Positions 13,778 through 27,138 of a DNA stretch of 64,000 nucleotides are shown one piece after another. Position 1 is the stretch's first letter. Every line of letters starts with the position of its first letter. The notes beneath the pieces are model-generated. The model ran no database searches and had not been told where the DNA came from. It saw only the letters and a list, made by a program, of their open reading frames with translations. Origin of the DNA: Karalla daura (taxonomy: Eukaryota; Chordata; Actinopteri; Chaetodontiformes; Leiognathidae); NCBI GenBank assembly GCA_029224185.1, contig CM055189.1, positions 23,473,055 to 23,537,054 of the forward strand, read 5' to 3'. The translations under genes were made by a program, and so were the position numbers.

Positions 13778-16700
13778 TTGGGGTGTGAGCCGCCTCCGGG
13801 GTGGCCCACTCTCACTGGAAAATGCAATCCCGAGGCCGGCTGTGGCCCCGGAGCTGAGATATTAACCCTCGCCGAAAGTGAAAAAAACGACCACCCCGGA
13901 CCTGTCGTTTTGGCCGAGATCCCGACCCCGAGCGAGCGAGCCCAAACCCACCATTTGGGGTGTGAGCCGCCTCCGGGGTGGCCCACGCTCACTGGAAAAA
14001 GCAATCCCGAGGCCGGCTGTGGCCCCGGAGCTGAGATATTAACCCTCGCCGAAAGTGAAAAAAACGACCACCCCGGACCTGTCGTTTCGGCCGGGATCCC
14101 GACCCCGCGCGAGCGAGCCCAAACCCACGATTTGGGGTGTGAGCCGCCTCCGGGGTGGCCCACGCTCACTGGAAAAAGCAATCCCGAGGCCGGCTGTGGC
14201 CCCGGAGCTGAGATATTAACCCTCGCCGAAAGTGAAAAAAACGACCACCCCGGACCTGTCGTTTCGGCCGGGATCCCGACCCCGAGCGAGCGAGCCCAAA
14301 CCCACGATTTGGGGTGTGAGCCGCCTCCGGGGTGGCCCACGCTCACTGGAAAAAGCGATCCCGAGGCCGGCTGTGGCCCCGGAGCTGAGATATTAACCCT
14401 CGCCGAAAGTGAAAAAAACGACCCCCCTCACCTGTCGTTTCGGCCGGGATCCCGACCCCGCGCGAGCGAGCCCAAACCCACGATTTGGGGTGTGAGCCGC
14501 CTCCGGGGTGGCCCACGCTCACTGGAAAAAGCAATCCCGAGGCCGGCTGTGGCCCCGGAGCTGAGATATTAACCCTCGCCGAAAGTGAAAAAAACGACCA
14601 CCCCGGACCTGTCGTTTCGGCCGGGATCCCGACCCCGAGCGAGCGAGCCCAAACCCACGATTTGGGGTGTGAGCCGCCTCCGGGGTGGCCCACGCTCACT
14701 GGAAAAAGCAATCCCGAGGCCGGCTGTGGCCCCGGAGCTGAGATATTAACCCTCGCCGAAAGTGAAAAAAACGACCAACCCGGACCTGTCGTTTCGGCCG
14801 GGATCCCGACCCCGAGCGAGCGAGCCCAAACCCACGATTTGGGGTGTGAGCCGCCTCCGGGGTGGCCCACGCTCACTGGAAAAAGCAATCCCGAGGCCGG
14901 CTGTGGCCCCGGAGCTGAGATATTAACCCTCGCCGAAAGTGAAAAAAACGACCACCCCGGACCTGTCGTTTTGGCCGAGATCCCGACCCCGAGCGAGCGA
15001 GCCCAAACCCACGATGTGGGGTGTGAGCCGCCTCCGGGGTGGCCCACGCTCACTGGAAAAAGCAATCCCGAGGCCGGCTGTGGCCCCGGAGCTGAGATAT
15101 TAACCCTCGCCGAAAGTGAAAAAAACGACCACCCCGGACCTGTCGTTTCGGCCGGGATCCCGACCCCGAGCGAGCGAGCCCAAACCCACGATGTGGGGTG
15201 TGAGCCGCCTTCGGGGTGGCCCACGCTCACTGGAAAAAGCAATCCCGAGGCCCGCTGTGGCCCCGGAGCTGAGATATTAACCCTCGCCGAAAGTGAAAAA
15301 AACGACCACCCCGGACCTGTCGTTTCGGCCGGGATCCCGACCCCGAGCGAGCGAGCCCAAACCCACGATTTGGGGTGTGAGCCGCCTCCGGGGTGGCCCA
15401 CGCTCACTGGAAAAAGCGATCCCGAGGCCGGCTGTGGCCCCGGAGCTGAGATATTAACCCTCGCCGAAAGTGAAAAAAACGACCACCCCGGACCTGTCGT
15501 TTTGGCCAAGATCCCAACCCCGAGCGAGCGAGCCCAAACCCACCATTTGGGGTGTGAGCCGCCTCCGGGGTGGCCCACTCACACTGGAAAATGCAATCCC
15601 GAGGCCGGCTGTGGCCCCGGAGCTGAGATATTAACCCTCGCCGAAAGTGAAAAAAACGACCACCCCGGACCTGTCGTTTTGGCCGAGATCCCGACCCCGA
15701 GCGAGCGAGCCCAAACCCACCATTTGGGGTGTGAGCCGCCTCCGGGGTGGCCCACGCTCACTGGAAAAAGCAATCCCGAGGCCGGCTGTGGCCCCGGAGC
15801 TGAGATATTAACCCTCGCCGAAAGTGAAAAAAACGACCACCCCGGACCTGTCGTTTCGGCCGGGATCCCGACCCCGAGCGAGCGAGCCCAAACCCACGAT
15901 TTGGGGTGTGAGCCGCCTCCGGGGTGGCCCACTCTCACTGGAAAATGCAATCCCGAGGCCGGCTGTGGCCCCGGAGCTGAGATATTAACCCTCGCCGAAA
16001 GTGAAAAAAACGACCACCCCGGACCTGTCGTTTTGGCCGAGATCCCGACCCCGAGCGAGCGAGCCCAAACCCACCATTTGGGGTGTGAGCCGCCTCCGGG
16101 GTGGCCCACGCTCACTGGAAAAAGCAATCCCGAGGCCGGCTGTGGCCCCGGAGCTGAGATATTAACCCTCGCCGAAAGTGAAAAAAACGACCACCCCGGA
16201 CCTGTCGTTTCGGCCGGGATCCCGACCCCGCGCGAGCGAGCCCAAACCCACGATTTGGGGTGTGAGCCGCCTCCGGGGTGGCCCACGCTCACTGGAAAAA
16301 GCAATCCCGAGGCCGGCTGTGGCCCCGGAGCTGAGATATTAACCCTCGCCGAAAGTGAAAAAAACGACCACCCCGGACCTGTCGTTTCGGCCGGGATCCC
16401 GACCCCGAGCGAGCGAGCCCAAACCCACGATTTGGGGTGTGAGCCGCCTCCGGGGTGGCCCACGCTCACTGGAAAAAGCGATCCCGAGGCCGGCTGTGGC
16501 CCCGGAGCTGAGATATTAACCCTCGCCGAAAGTGAAAAAAACGACCCCCCTCACCTGTCGTTTCGGCCGGGATCCCGACCCCGCGCGAGCGAGCCCAAAC
16601 CCACGATTTGGGGTGTGAGCCGCCTCCGGGGTGGCCCACGCTCACTGGAAAAAGCAATCCCGAGGCCGGCTGTGGCCCCGGAGCTGAGATATTAACCCTC

Positions 16701-17073
16701 GCCGAAAGTGAAAAAAACGACCACCCCGGACCTGTCGTTTCGGCCGGGATCCCGACCCCGAGCGAGCGAGCCCAAACCCACGATTTGGGGTGTGAGCCGC
16801 CTCCGGGGTGGCCCACGCTCACTGGAAAAAGCAATCCCGAGGCCGGCTGTGGCCCCGGAGCTGAGATATTAACCCTCGCCGAAAGTGAAAAAAACGACCA
16901 ACCCGGACCTGTCGTTTCGGCCGGGATCCCGACCCCGAGCGAGCGAGCCCAAACCCACGATTTGGGGTGTGAGCCGCCTCCGGGGTGGCCCACGCTCACT
17001 GGAAAAAGCAATCCCGAGGCCGGCTGTGGCCCCGGAGCTGAGATATTAACCCTCGCCGAAAGTGAAAAAAACG
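13778..17073. repeat. Satellite 12-monomer tandem block (offset 2123)
   Basis: Two private variants, acccccctca (14421 and 16544) and accaacccgg (about 14775 and 16898), recur exactly 2123 bases apart, which is 12 x 177 minus 1. The first copy is about 13778-14950 and the second about 15901-17073. These variants are not seen elsewhere in the array, so the duplication is local and recent relative to the rest. Confidence 0.8.
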
Positions 17074-17349
17074 ACCACCCCGGACCTGTCGTTTCGGCCG
17101 GGATCCCGACCCCGCGCGAGCGAGCCCAAACCCACGATTTGGGGTGTGAGCCGCCTCCGGGGTGGCCCACGCTCACTGGAAAAAGCGATCCCGAGGCCGG
17201 CTGTGGCCCCGGAGCTGAGATATTAACCCTCGCCGAAAGTGAAAAAAACGACCACCCCGGACCTGTCGTTTTGGCCGAGATCCCGACCCCGAGCGAGCGA
17301 GCCCAAACCCACGATGTGGGGTGTGAGCCGCCTCCGGGGTGGCCCACGC

Positions 17350-20300
17350 TCACTGGAAAAAGCAATCCCGAGGCCGGCTGTGGCCCCGGAGCTGAGATAT
17401 TAACCCTCGCCGAAAGTGAAAAAAACGACCAGCCGGACCTGTCGTTTCGGCCGGGATCCCGACCCCGAGCGAGCGAGCCCAAACCCACGATGTGGGGTGT
17501 GAGCCGCCTCCGGGGTGGCCCACGCTCACTGGAAAAAGCAATCCCGAGGCCCGCTGTGGCCCCGGAGCTGAGATATTAACCCTCGCCGAAAGTGAAAAAA
17601 ACGACCACCCCGGACCTGTCGTTTTGGCCGAGATCCCGACCCCGAGCGAGCGAGCCCAAACCCACGATGTGGGCTGTGAGCCGCCTCCGGGGTGGCCCAC
17701 GCTCACTGGAAAAAGCAATCCCGAGGCCGGCTGTGGCCCCGGAGCTGAGATATTAACCCTCGCCGAAAGTGAAAAAAACGACCACCCCGGACCTGTCGTT
17801 TCGGCCGGGATCCCGACCCCGCGCGAGGGAGCCCAAACCCACGATTTGGGGTGTGAGCCGCCTCCGGGGTGGCCCACGCTCACTGGAAAAAGCGATCCCG
17901 AGGCCGGCTGTGGCCCCGGAGCTGAGATATTAACCCTCGCCGAAAGTGAAAAAAACGACCACCCCGGACCTGTCGTTTTGGCCGAGATCCCGACCCCGAG
18001 CGAGCGAGCCCAAACCCACGATGTGGGGTGTGAGCCGCCTCCGGGGTGGCCCACGCTCACTGGAAAAAGCAATCCCGAGGCCGGCTGTGGCCCCGGAGCT
18101 GAGATATTAACCCTCGCCGAAAGTGAAAAAAACGACCACCCCGGACCTGTCGTTTCGGCCGGGATCCCGACCCCGAGCGAGCGAGCCCAAACCCACGATG
18201 TGGGGTGTGAGCCGCCTCCGGGGTGGCCCACGCTCACTGGAAAAAGCAATCCCGAGGCCCGCTGTGGCCCCGGAGCTGAGATATTAACCCTCGCCGAAAG
18301 TGAAAAAAACGACCACCCCGGACCTGTCGTTTCGGCCGGGATCCCGACCCCGAGCGAGCGAGCCCAAACCCACGATTTGGGGTGTGAGCCGCCTCCGGGG
18401 TGGCCCACGCTCACTGGAAAAAGCGATCCCGAGGCCGGCTGTGGCCCCGGAGCTGAGATATTAACCCTCGCCGAAAGTGAAAAAAACGACCACCCCGGAC
18501 CTGTCGTTTTGGCCAAGATCCCAACCCCGAGCGAGCGAGCCCAAACCCACCATTTGGGGTGTGAGCCGCCTCCGGGGTGGCCCACTCTCACTGGAAAATG
18601 CAATCCCGAGGCCGGCTGTGGCCCCGGAGCTGAGATATTAACCCTCGCCGAAAGTGAAAAAAACGACCACCCCGGACCTGTCGTTTTGGCCGAGATCCCG
18701 ACCCCGAGCGAGCGAGCCCAAACCCACCATTTGGGGTGTGAGCCGCCTCCGGGGTGGCCCACGCTCACTGGAAAAAGCGATCCCGAGGCCGGCTGTGGCC
18801 CCGGAGCTGAGATATTAACCCTCGCCGAAAGTGAAAAAAACGACCACCCCGGACCTGTCGTTTCGGCCGGGATCCCGACCCCGCGCGAGCGAGCCCAAAC
18901 CCACGATTTGGGGTGTGAGCCGTCTCCGGGTTGGCCCACGCTCACTGGAAAAAGCAATCCCGAGGCCGGCTGTGGCCCCGGAGCTGAGATATTAACCCTC
19001 GCCGAAAGTGAAAAAAACGACCACCCCGGACCTGTCGTTTCGGCCGGGATCCCGACCCCGAGCGAGCGAGCCCAAACCCACGATTTGGGGTGTGAGCCGC
19101 CTCCGGGGTGGCCCACGCTCACTGGAAAAAGCGATCCCGAGGCCGGCTGTGGCCCCGGAGCTGAGATATTAACCCTCGCCGAAAGTGAAAAAAACGACCA
19201 CCCCGGACCTGTCGTTTCGGCCGGGATCCCGACCCCGCGCGAGCGAGCCCAAACCCACGATTTGGGGTGTGAGCCGCCTCCGGGGTGGCCCACGCTCACT
19301 GGAAAAAGCAATCCCGAGGCCGGCTGTGGCCCCGGAGCTGAGATATTAACCCTCGCCGAAAGTGAAAAAAACGACCACCCCGGACCTGTCGTTTTGGCCG
19401 AGATCCCGACCCCGAGCGAGCGAGCCCAAACCCACCATTTGGGGTGTGAGCCGCCTCCGGGGTGGCCCACGCTCACTGGAAAAAGCAATCCCGAGGCCGG
19501 CTGTGGCCCTGGAGCTGAGATATTAACCCTCGCCGAAAGTGAAAAAAACGACCACCCCGGACCTGTCGTTTCGGCCGGGATCCCGACCCCGCGCGAGCGA
19601 GCCCAAACCCACGATTTGGGGTGTGAGCCGCCTCCGGGGTGGCCCACGCTCACTGGAAAAAGCAATCCCGAGGCCGGCTGTGGCCCCGGAGCTGAGATAT
19701 TAACCCTCGCCGAAAGTGAAAAAAACGACCACCCCGGACCTGTCGTTTCGGCCGGGATCCCGACCCCGCGCGAGCGAGCCCAAACCCACGATTTGGGGTG
19801 TGAGCCGCCTCCGGGGTGGCCCACGCTCACTGGAAAAAGCAATCCCGAGGCCGGCTGTGGCCCCGGAGCTGAGATATTAACCCTCGCCGAAAGTGAAAAA
19901 AACGACCACCCCGGACCTGTCGTTTCGGCCGGGATCCCGACCCCGAGCGAGCGAGCCCAAACCCACGATTTGGGGTGTGAGCCGCCTCCGGGGTGGCCCA
20001 CGCTCACTGGAAAAAGCAATCCCGAGGCCGGCTGTGGCCCCGGAGCTGAGATATTAACCCTCGCCGAAAGTGAAAAAAACGACCACCCCGGACCTGTCGT
20101 TTCGGCCGGGATCCCGACCCCGAGCGAGCGAGCCCAAACCCACGATTTGGGGTGTGAGCCGCCTCCGGGGTGGCCCACGCTCACTGGAAAAAGCAATCCC
20201 GAGGCCGGCTGTGGCCCCGGAGCTTAGATATTAACCCTCGCCGAAAGTGAAAAAAACGACCACCCCGGACCTGTCGTTTCGGCCGGGATCCCGACCCCGC

Positions 20301-23300
20301 GCGAGCGAGCCCAAACCCACGATTTGGGGTGTGAGCCGCCTCCGGGGTGGCCCACGCTCACTGGAAAAAGCGATCCCGAGGCCGGCTGTGGCCCCGGAGC
20401 TGAGATATTAACCCTCGCCGAAAGTGAAAAAAACGACCACCCCGGACCTGTCGTTTTGGCCGAGATCCCGACCCCGAGCGAGCGAGCCCAAACCCACGAT
20501 GTGGGGTGTGAGCCGCCTCCGGGGTGGCCCACGCTCACTGGAAAAAGCAATCCCGAGGCCGGCTGTGGCCCCGGAGCTGAGATATTAACCCTCGCCGAAA
20601 GTGAAAAAAACGACCAGCCGGACCTGTCGTTTCGGCCGGGATCCCGACCCCGAGCGAGCGAGCCCAAACCCACGATGTGGGGTGTGAGCCGCCTCCGGGG
20701 TGGCCCACGCTCACTGGAAAAAGCAATCCCGAGGCCCGCTGTGGCCCCGGAGCTGAGATATTAACCCTCGCCGAAAGTGAAAAAAACGACCACCCCGGAC
20801 CTGTCGTTTTGGCCGAGATCCCGACCCCGAGCGAGCGAGCCCAAACCCACGATGTGGGCTGTGAGCCGCCTCCGGGGTGGCCCACGCTCACTGGAAAAAG
20901 CAATCCCGAGGCCGGCTGTGGCCCCGGAGCTGAGATATTAACCCTCGCCGAAAGTGAAAAAAACGACCACCCCGGACCTGTCGTTTTGGCCGAGATCCCG
21001 ACCCCGAGCGAGCGAGCCCAAACCCACGATGTGGGGTGTGAGCCGCCTCCGGGGTGGCCCACGCTCACTGGAAAAAGCAATCCCGAGGCCGGCTGTGGCC
21101 CCGGAGCTGAGATATTAACCCTCGCCGAAAGTGAAAAAAACGACCACCCCGGACCTGTCGTTTCGGCCGGGATCCCGACCCCGAGCGAGCGAGCCCAAAC
21201 CCACGATGTGGGGTGTGAGCCGCCTCCGGGGTGGCCCACGCTCACTGGAAAAAGCAATCCCGAGGCCCGCTGTGGCCCCGGAGCTGAGATATTAACCCTC
21301 GCCGAAAGTGAAAAAAACGACCACCCCGGACCTGTCGTTTCGGCCGGGATCCCGACCCCGAGCGAGCGAGCCCAAACCCACGATTTGGGGTGTGAGCCGC
21401 CTCCGGGGTGGCCCACGCTCACTGGAAAAAGCGATCCCGAGGCCGGCTGTGGCCCCGGAGCTGAGATATTAACCCTCGCCGAAAGTGAAAAAAACGACCA
21501 CCCCGGACCTGTCGTTTTGGCCAAGATCCCAACCCCGAGCGAGCGAGCCCAAACCCACCATTTGGGGTGTGAGCCGCCTCCGGGGTGGCCCACTCTCACT
21601 GGAAAATGCAATCCCGAGGCCGGCTGTGGCCCCGGAGCTGAGATATTAACCCTCGCCGAAAGTGAAAAAAACGACCACCCCGGACCTGTCGTTTTGGCCG
21701 AGATCCCGACCCCGAGCGAGCGAGCCCAAACCCACCATTTGGGGTGTGAGCCGCCTCCGGGGTGGCCCACGCTCACTGGAAAAAGCAATCCCGAGGCCGG
21801 CTGTGGCCCCGGAGCTGAGATATTAACCCTCGCCGAAAGTGAAAAAAACGACCACCCCGGACCTGTCGTTTCGGCCGGGATCCCGACCCCGAGCGAGCGA
21901 GCCCAAACCCACGATTTGGGGTGTGAGCCGCCTCCGGGGTGGCCCACGCTCACTGGAAAAAGCGATCCCGAGGCCGGCTGTGGCCCCGGAGCTGAGATAT
22001 TAACCCTCGCCGAAAGTGAAAAAAACGACCACCCCGGACCTGTCGTTTCGGCCGGGATCCCGACCCCGCGCGAGCGAGCCCAAACCCACGATTTGGGGTG
22101 TGAGCCGCCTCCGGGGTGGCCCACGCTCACTGGAAAAAGCAATCCCGAGGCCGGCTGTGGCCCCGGAGCTGAGATATTAACCCTCGCCGAAAGTGAAAAA
22201 AACGACCACCCCGGACCTGTCGTTTTGGCCGAGATCCCGACCCCGAGCGAGCGAGCCCAAACCCACCATTTGGGGTGTGAGCCGCCTCCGGGGTGGCCCA
22301 CGCTCACTGGAAAAAGCAATCCCGAGGCCGGCTGTGGCCCTGGAGCTGAGATATTAACCCTCGCCGAAAGTGAAAAAAACGACCACCCCGGACCTGTCGT
22401 TTCGGCCGGGATCCCGACCCCGCGCGAGCGAGCCCAAACCCACGATTTGGGGTGTGAGCTTCCTCCGGGGTGGCCCACGCTCACTGGAAAAAGCAATCCC
22501 GAGGCCGGCTGTGGCCCCGGAGCTGAGATATTAACCCTCGCCGAAAGTGAAAAAAACGACCACCCCGGACCTGTCGTTTTGGCCGAGATCCCGACCCCGA
22601 GCGAGCGAGCCCAAACCCACGATGTGGGGTGTGAGCCGCCTCCGGGGTGGCCCACGCTCACTGGAAAAAGCAATCCCGAGGCCGGCTGTGGCCCCGGAGC
22701 TGAGATATTAACCCTCGCCGAAAGTGAAAAAAACGACCAGCCGGACCTGTCGTTTCGGCCGGGATCCCGACCCCGAGCGAGCGAGCCCAAACCCACGATG
22801 TGGGGTGTGAGCCGCCTCCGGGGTGGCCCACGCTCACTGGAAAAAGCAATCCCGAGGCCCGCTGTGGCCCCGGAGCTGAGATATTAACCCTCGCCGAAAG
22901 TGAAAAAAACGACCACCCCGGACCTGTCGTTTTGGCCGAGATCCCGACCCCGAGCGAGCGAGCCCAAACCCACGATGTGGGCTGTGAGCCGCCTCCGGGG
23001 TGGCCCACGCTCACTGGAAAAAGCAATCCCGAGGCCGGCTGTGGCCCCGGAGCTGAGATATTAACCCTCGCCGAAAGTGAAAAAAACGACCACCCCGGAC
23101 CTGTCGTTTCGGCCGGGATCCCGACCCCGCGCGAGGGAGCCCAAACCCACGATTTGGGGTGTGAGCCGCCTCCGGGGTGGCCCACGCTCACTGGAAAAAG
23201 CGATCCCGAGGCCGGCTGTGGCCCCGGAGCTGAGATATTAACCCTCGCCGAAAGTGAAAAAAACGACCACCCCGGACCTGTCGTTTTGGCCGAGATCCCG

Positions 23301-26300
23301 ACCCCGAGCGAGCGAGCCCAAACCCACGATGTGGGGTGTGAGCCGCCTCCGGGGTGGCCCACGCTCACTGGAAAAAGCAATCCCGAGGCCGGCTGTGGCC
23401 CCGGAGCTGAGATATTAACCCTCGCCGAAAGTGAAAAAAACGACCACCCCGGACCTGTCGTTTCGGCCGGGATCCCGACCCCGAGCGAGCGAGCCCAAAC
23501 CCACGATGTGGGGTGTGAGCCGCCTCCGGGGTGGCCCACGCTCACTGGAAAAAGCAATCCCGAGGCCCGCTGTGGCCCCGGAGCTGAGATATTAACCCTC
23601 GCCGAAAGTGAAAAAAACGACCACCCCGGACCTGTCGTTTCGGCCGGGATCCCGACCCCGAGCGAGCGAGCCCAAACCCACGATTTGGGGTGTGAGCCGC
23701 CTCCGGGGTGGCCCACGCTCACTGGAAAAAGCGATCCCGAGGCCGGCTGTGGCCCCGGAGCTGAGATATTAACCCTCGCCGAAAGTGAAAAAAACGACCA
23801 CCCCGGACCTGTCGTTTTGGCCAAGATCCCAACCCCGAGCGAGCGAGCCCAAACCCACCATTTGGGGTGTGAGCCGCCTCCGGGGTGGCCCACTCTCACT
23901 GGAAAATGCAATCCCGAGGCCGGCTGTGGCCCCGGAGCTGAGATATTAACCCTCGCCGAAAGTGAAAAAAACGACCACCCCGGACCTGTCGTTTTGGCCG
24001 AGATCCCGACCCCGAGCGAGCGAGCCCAAACCCACCATTTGGGGTGTGAGCCGCCTCCGGGGTGGCCCACGCTCACTGGAAAAAGCGATCCCGAGGCCGG
24101 CTGTGGCCCCGGAGCTGAGATATTAACCCTCGCCGAAAGTGAAAAAAACGACCACCCCGGACCTGTCGTTTCGGCCGGGATCCCGACCCCGCGCGAGCGA
24201 GCCCAAACCCACGATTTGGGGTGTGAGCCGTCTCCGGGGTGGCCCACGCTCACTGGAAAAAGCAATCCCGAGGCCGGCTGTGGCCCCGGAGCTGAGATAT
24301 TAACCCTCGCCGAAAGTGAAAAAAACGACCACCCCGGACCTGTCGTTTCGGCCGGGATCCCGACCCCGAGCGAGCGAGCCCAAACCCACGATTTGGGGTG
24401 TGAGCCGCCTCCGGGGTGGCCCACGCTCACTGGAAAAAGCGATCCCGAGGCCGGCTGTGGCCCCGGAGCTGAGATATTAACCCTCGCCGAAAGTGAAAAA
24501 AACGACCACCCCGGACCTGTCGTTTCGGCCGGGATCCCGACCCCGCGCGAGCGAGCCCAAACCCACGATTTGGGGTGTGAGCCGCCTCCGGGGTGGCCCA
24601 CGCTCACTGGAAAAAGCAATCCCGAGGCCGGCTGTGGCCCCGGAGCTGAGATATTAACCCTCGCCGAAAGTGAAAAAAACGACCACCCCGGACCTGTCGT
24701 TTTGGCCGAGATCCCGACCCCGAGCGAGCGAGCCCAAACCCACCATTTGGGGTGTGAGCCGCCTCCGGGGTGGCCCACGCTCACTGGAAAAAGCAATCCC
24801 GAGGCCGGCTGTGGCCCTGGAGCTGAGATATTAACCCTCGCCGAAAGTGAAAAAAACGACCACCCCGGACCTGTCGTTTCGGCCGGGATCCCGACCCCGC
24901 GCGAGCGAGCCCAAACCCACGATTTGGGGTGTGAGCTTCCTCCGGGGTGGCCCACGCTCACTGGAAAAAGCAATCCCGAGGCCGGCTGTGGCCCCGGAGC
25001 TGAGATATTAACCCTCGCCGAAAGTGAAAAAAACGACCACCCCGGACCTGTCGTTTCGGCCGGGATCCCGACCCCGCGCGAGCGAGCCCAAACCCACGAT
25101 TTGGGGTGTGAGCCGCCTCCGGGGTGGCCCACGCTCACTGGAAAAAGCAATCCCGAGGCCGGCTGTGGCCCCGGAGCTGAGATATTAACCCTCGCCGAAA
25201 GTGAAAAAAACGACCACCCCGGACCTGTCGTTTCGGCCGGGATCCCGACCCCGAGCGAGCGAGCCCAAACCCACGATTTGGGGTGTGAGCCGCCTCCGGG
25301 GTGGCCCACGCTCACTGGAAAAAGCAATCCCGAGGCCGGCTGTGGCCCCGGAGCTGAGATATTAACCCTCGCCGAAAGTGAAAAAAACGACCACCCCGGA
25401 CCTGTCGTTTCGGCCGGGATCCCGACCCCGAGCGAGCGAGCCCAAACCCACGATTTGGGGTGTGAGCCGCCTCCGGGGTGGCCCACGCTCACTGGAAAAA
25501 GCAATCCCGAGGCCGGCTGTGGCCCCGGAGCTTAGATATTAACCCTCGCCGAAAGTGAAAAAAACGACCACCCCGGACCTGTCGTTTCGGCCGGGATCCC
25601 GACCCCGCGCGAGCGAGCCCAAACCCACGATTTGGGGTGTGAGCCGCCTCCGGGGTGGCCCACGCTCACTGGAAAAAGCGATCCCGAGGCCGGCTGTGGC
25701 CCCGGAGCTGAGATATTAACCCTCGCCGAAAGTGAAAAAAACGACCACCCCGGACCTGTCGTTTTGGCCGAGATCCCGACCCCGAGCGAGCGAGCCCAAA
25801 CCCACGATGTGGGGTGTGAGCCGCCTCCGGGGTGGCCCACGCTCACTGGAAAAAGCAATCCCGAGGCCGGCTGTGGCCCCGGAGCTGAGATATTAACCCT
25901 CGCCGAAAGTGAAAAAAACGACCAGCCGGACCTGTCGTTTCGGCCGGGATCCCGACCCCGAGCGAGCGAGCCCAAACCCACGATGTGGGGTGTGAGCCGC
26001 CTCCGGGGTGGCCCACGCTCACTGGAAAAAGCAATCCCGAGGCCCGCTGTGGCCCCGGAGCTGAGATATTAACCCTCGCCGAAAGTGAAAAAAACGACCA
26101 CCCCGGACCTGTCGTTTTGGCCGAGATCCCGACCCCGAGCGAGCGAGCCCAAACCCACGATGTGGGCTGTGAGCCGCCTCCGGGGTGGCCCACGCTCACT
26201 GGAAAAAGCAATCCCGAGGCCGGCTGTGGCCCCGGAGCTGAGATATTAACCCTCGCCGAAAGTGAAAAAAACGACCACCCCGGACCTGTCGTTTTGGCCG

Positions 26301-27138
26301 AGATCCCGACCCCGAGCGAGCGAGCCCAAACCCACGATGTGGGGTGTGAGCCGCCTCCGGGGTGGCCCACGCTCACTGGAAAAAGCAATCCCGAGGCCGG
26401 CTGTGGCCCCGGAGCTGAGATATTAACCCTCGCCGAAAGTGAAAAAAACGACCACCCCGGACCTGTCGTTTCGGCCGGGATCCCGACCCCGAGCGAGCGA
26501 GCCCAAACCCACGATGTGGGGTGTGAGCCGCCTCCGGGGTGGCCCACGCTCACTGGAAAAAGCAATCCCGAGGCCCGCTGTGGCCCCGGAGCTGAGATAT
26601 TAACCCTCGCCGAAAGTGAAAAAAACGACCACCCCGGACCTGTCGTTTCGGCCGGGATCCCGACCCCGAGCGAGCGAGCCCAAACCCACGATTTGGGGTG
26701 TGAGCCGCCTCCGGGGTGGCCCACGCTCACTGGAAAAAGCGATCCCGAGGCCGGCTGTGGCCCCGGAGCTGAGATATTAACCCTCGCCGAAAGTGAAAAA
26801 AACGACCACCCCGGACCTGTCGTTTTGGCCAAGATCCCAACCCCGAGCGAGCGAGCCCAAACCCACCATTTGGGGTGTGAGCCGCCTCCGGGGTGGCCCA
26901 CTCTCACTGGAAAATGCAATCCCGAGGCCGGCTGTGGCCCCGGAGCTGAGATATTAACCCTCGCCGAAAGTGAAAAAAACGACCACCCCGGACCTGTCGT
27001 TTTGGCCGAGATCCCGACCCCGAGCGAGCGAGCCCAAACCCACCATTTGGGGTGTGAGCCGCCTCCGGGGTGGCCCACGCTCACTGGAAAAAGCAATCCC
27101 GAGGCCGGCTGTGGCCCCGGAGCTGAGATATTAACCCT
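17350..27138. repeat. Satellite 30-monomer tandem duplication (offset 5308)
   Basis: About 17350-21830 and 22658-27138 share monomer order with few substitutions. Shared rare variants include gcgcgagggag (17823 and 23131). The offset of 5308 is 30 x 177 minus 2. An additional shared start at 20535 (offset 3185 = 18 x 177 minus 1) shows further nesting. Divergence sets in near 21830/27138. Confidence 0.8.
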
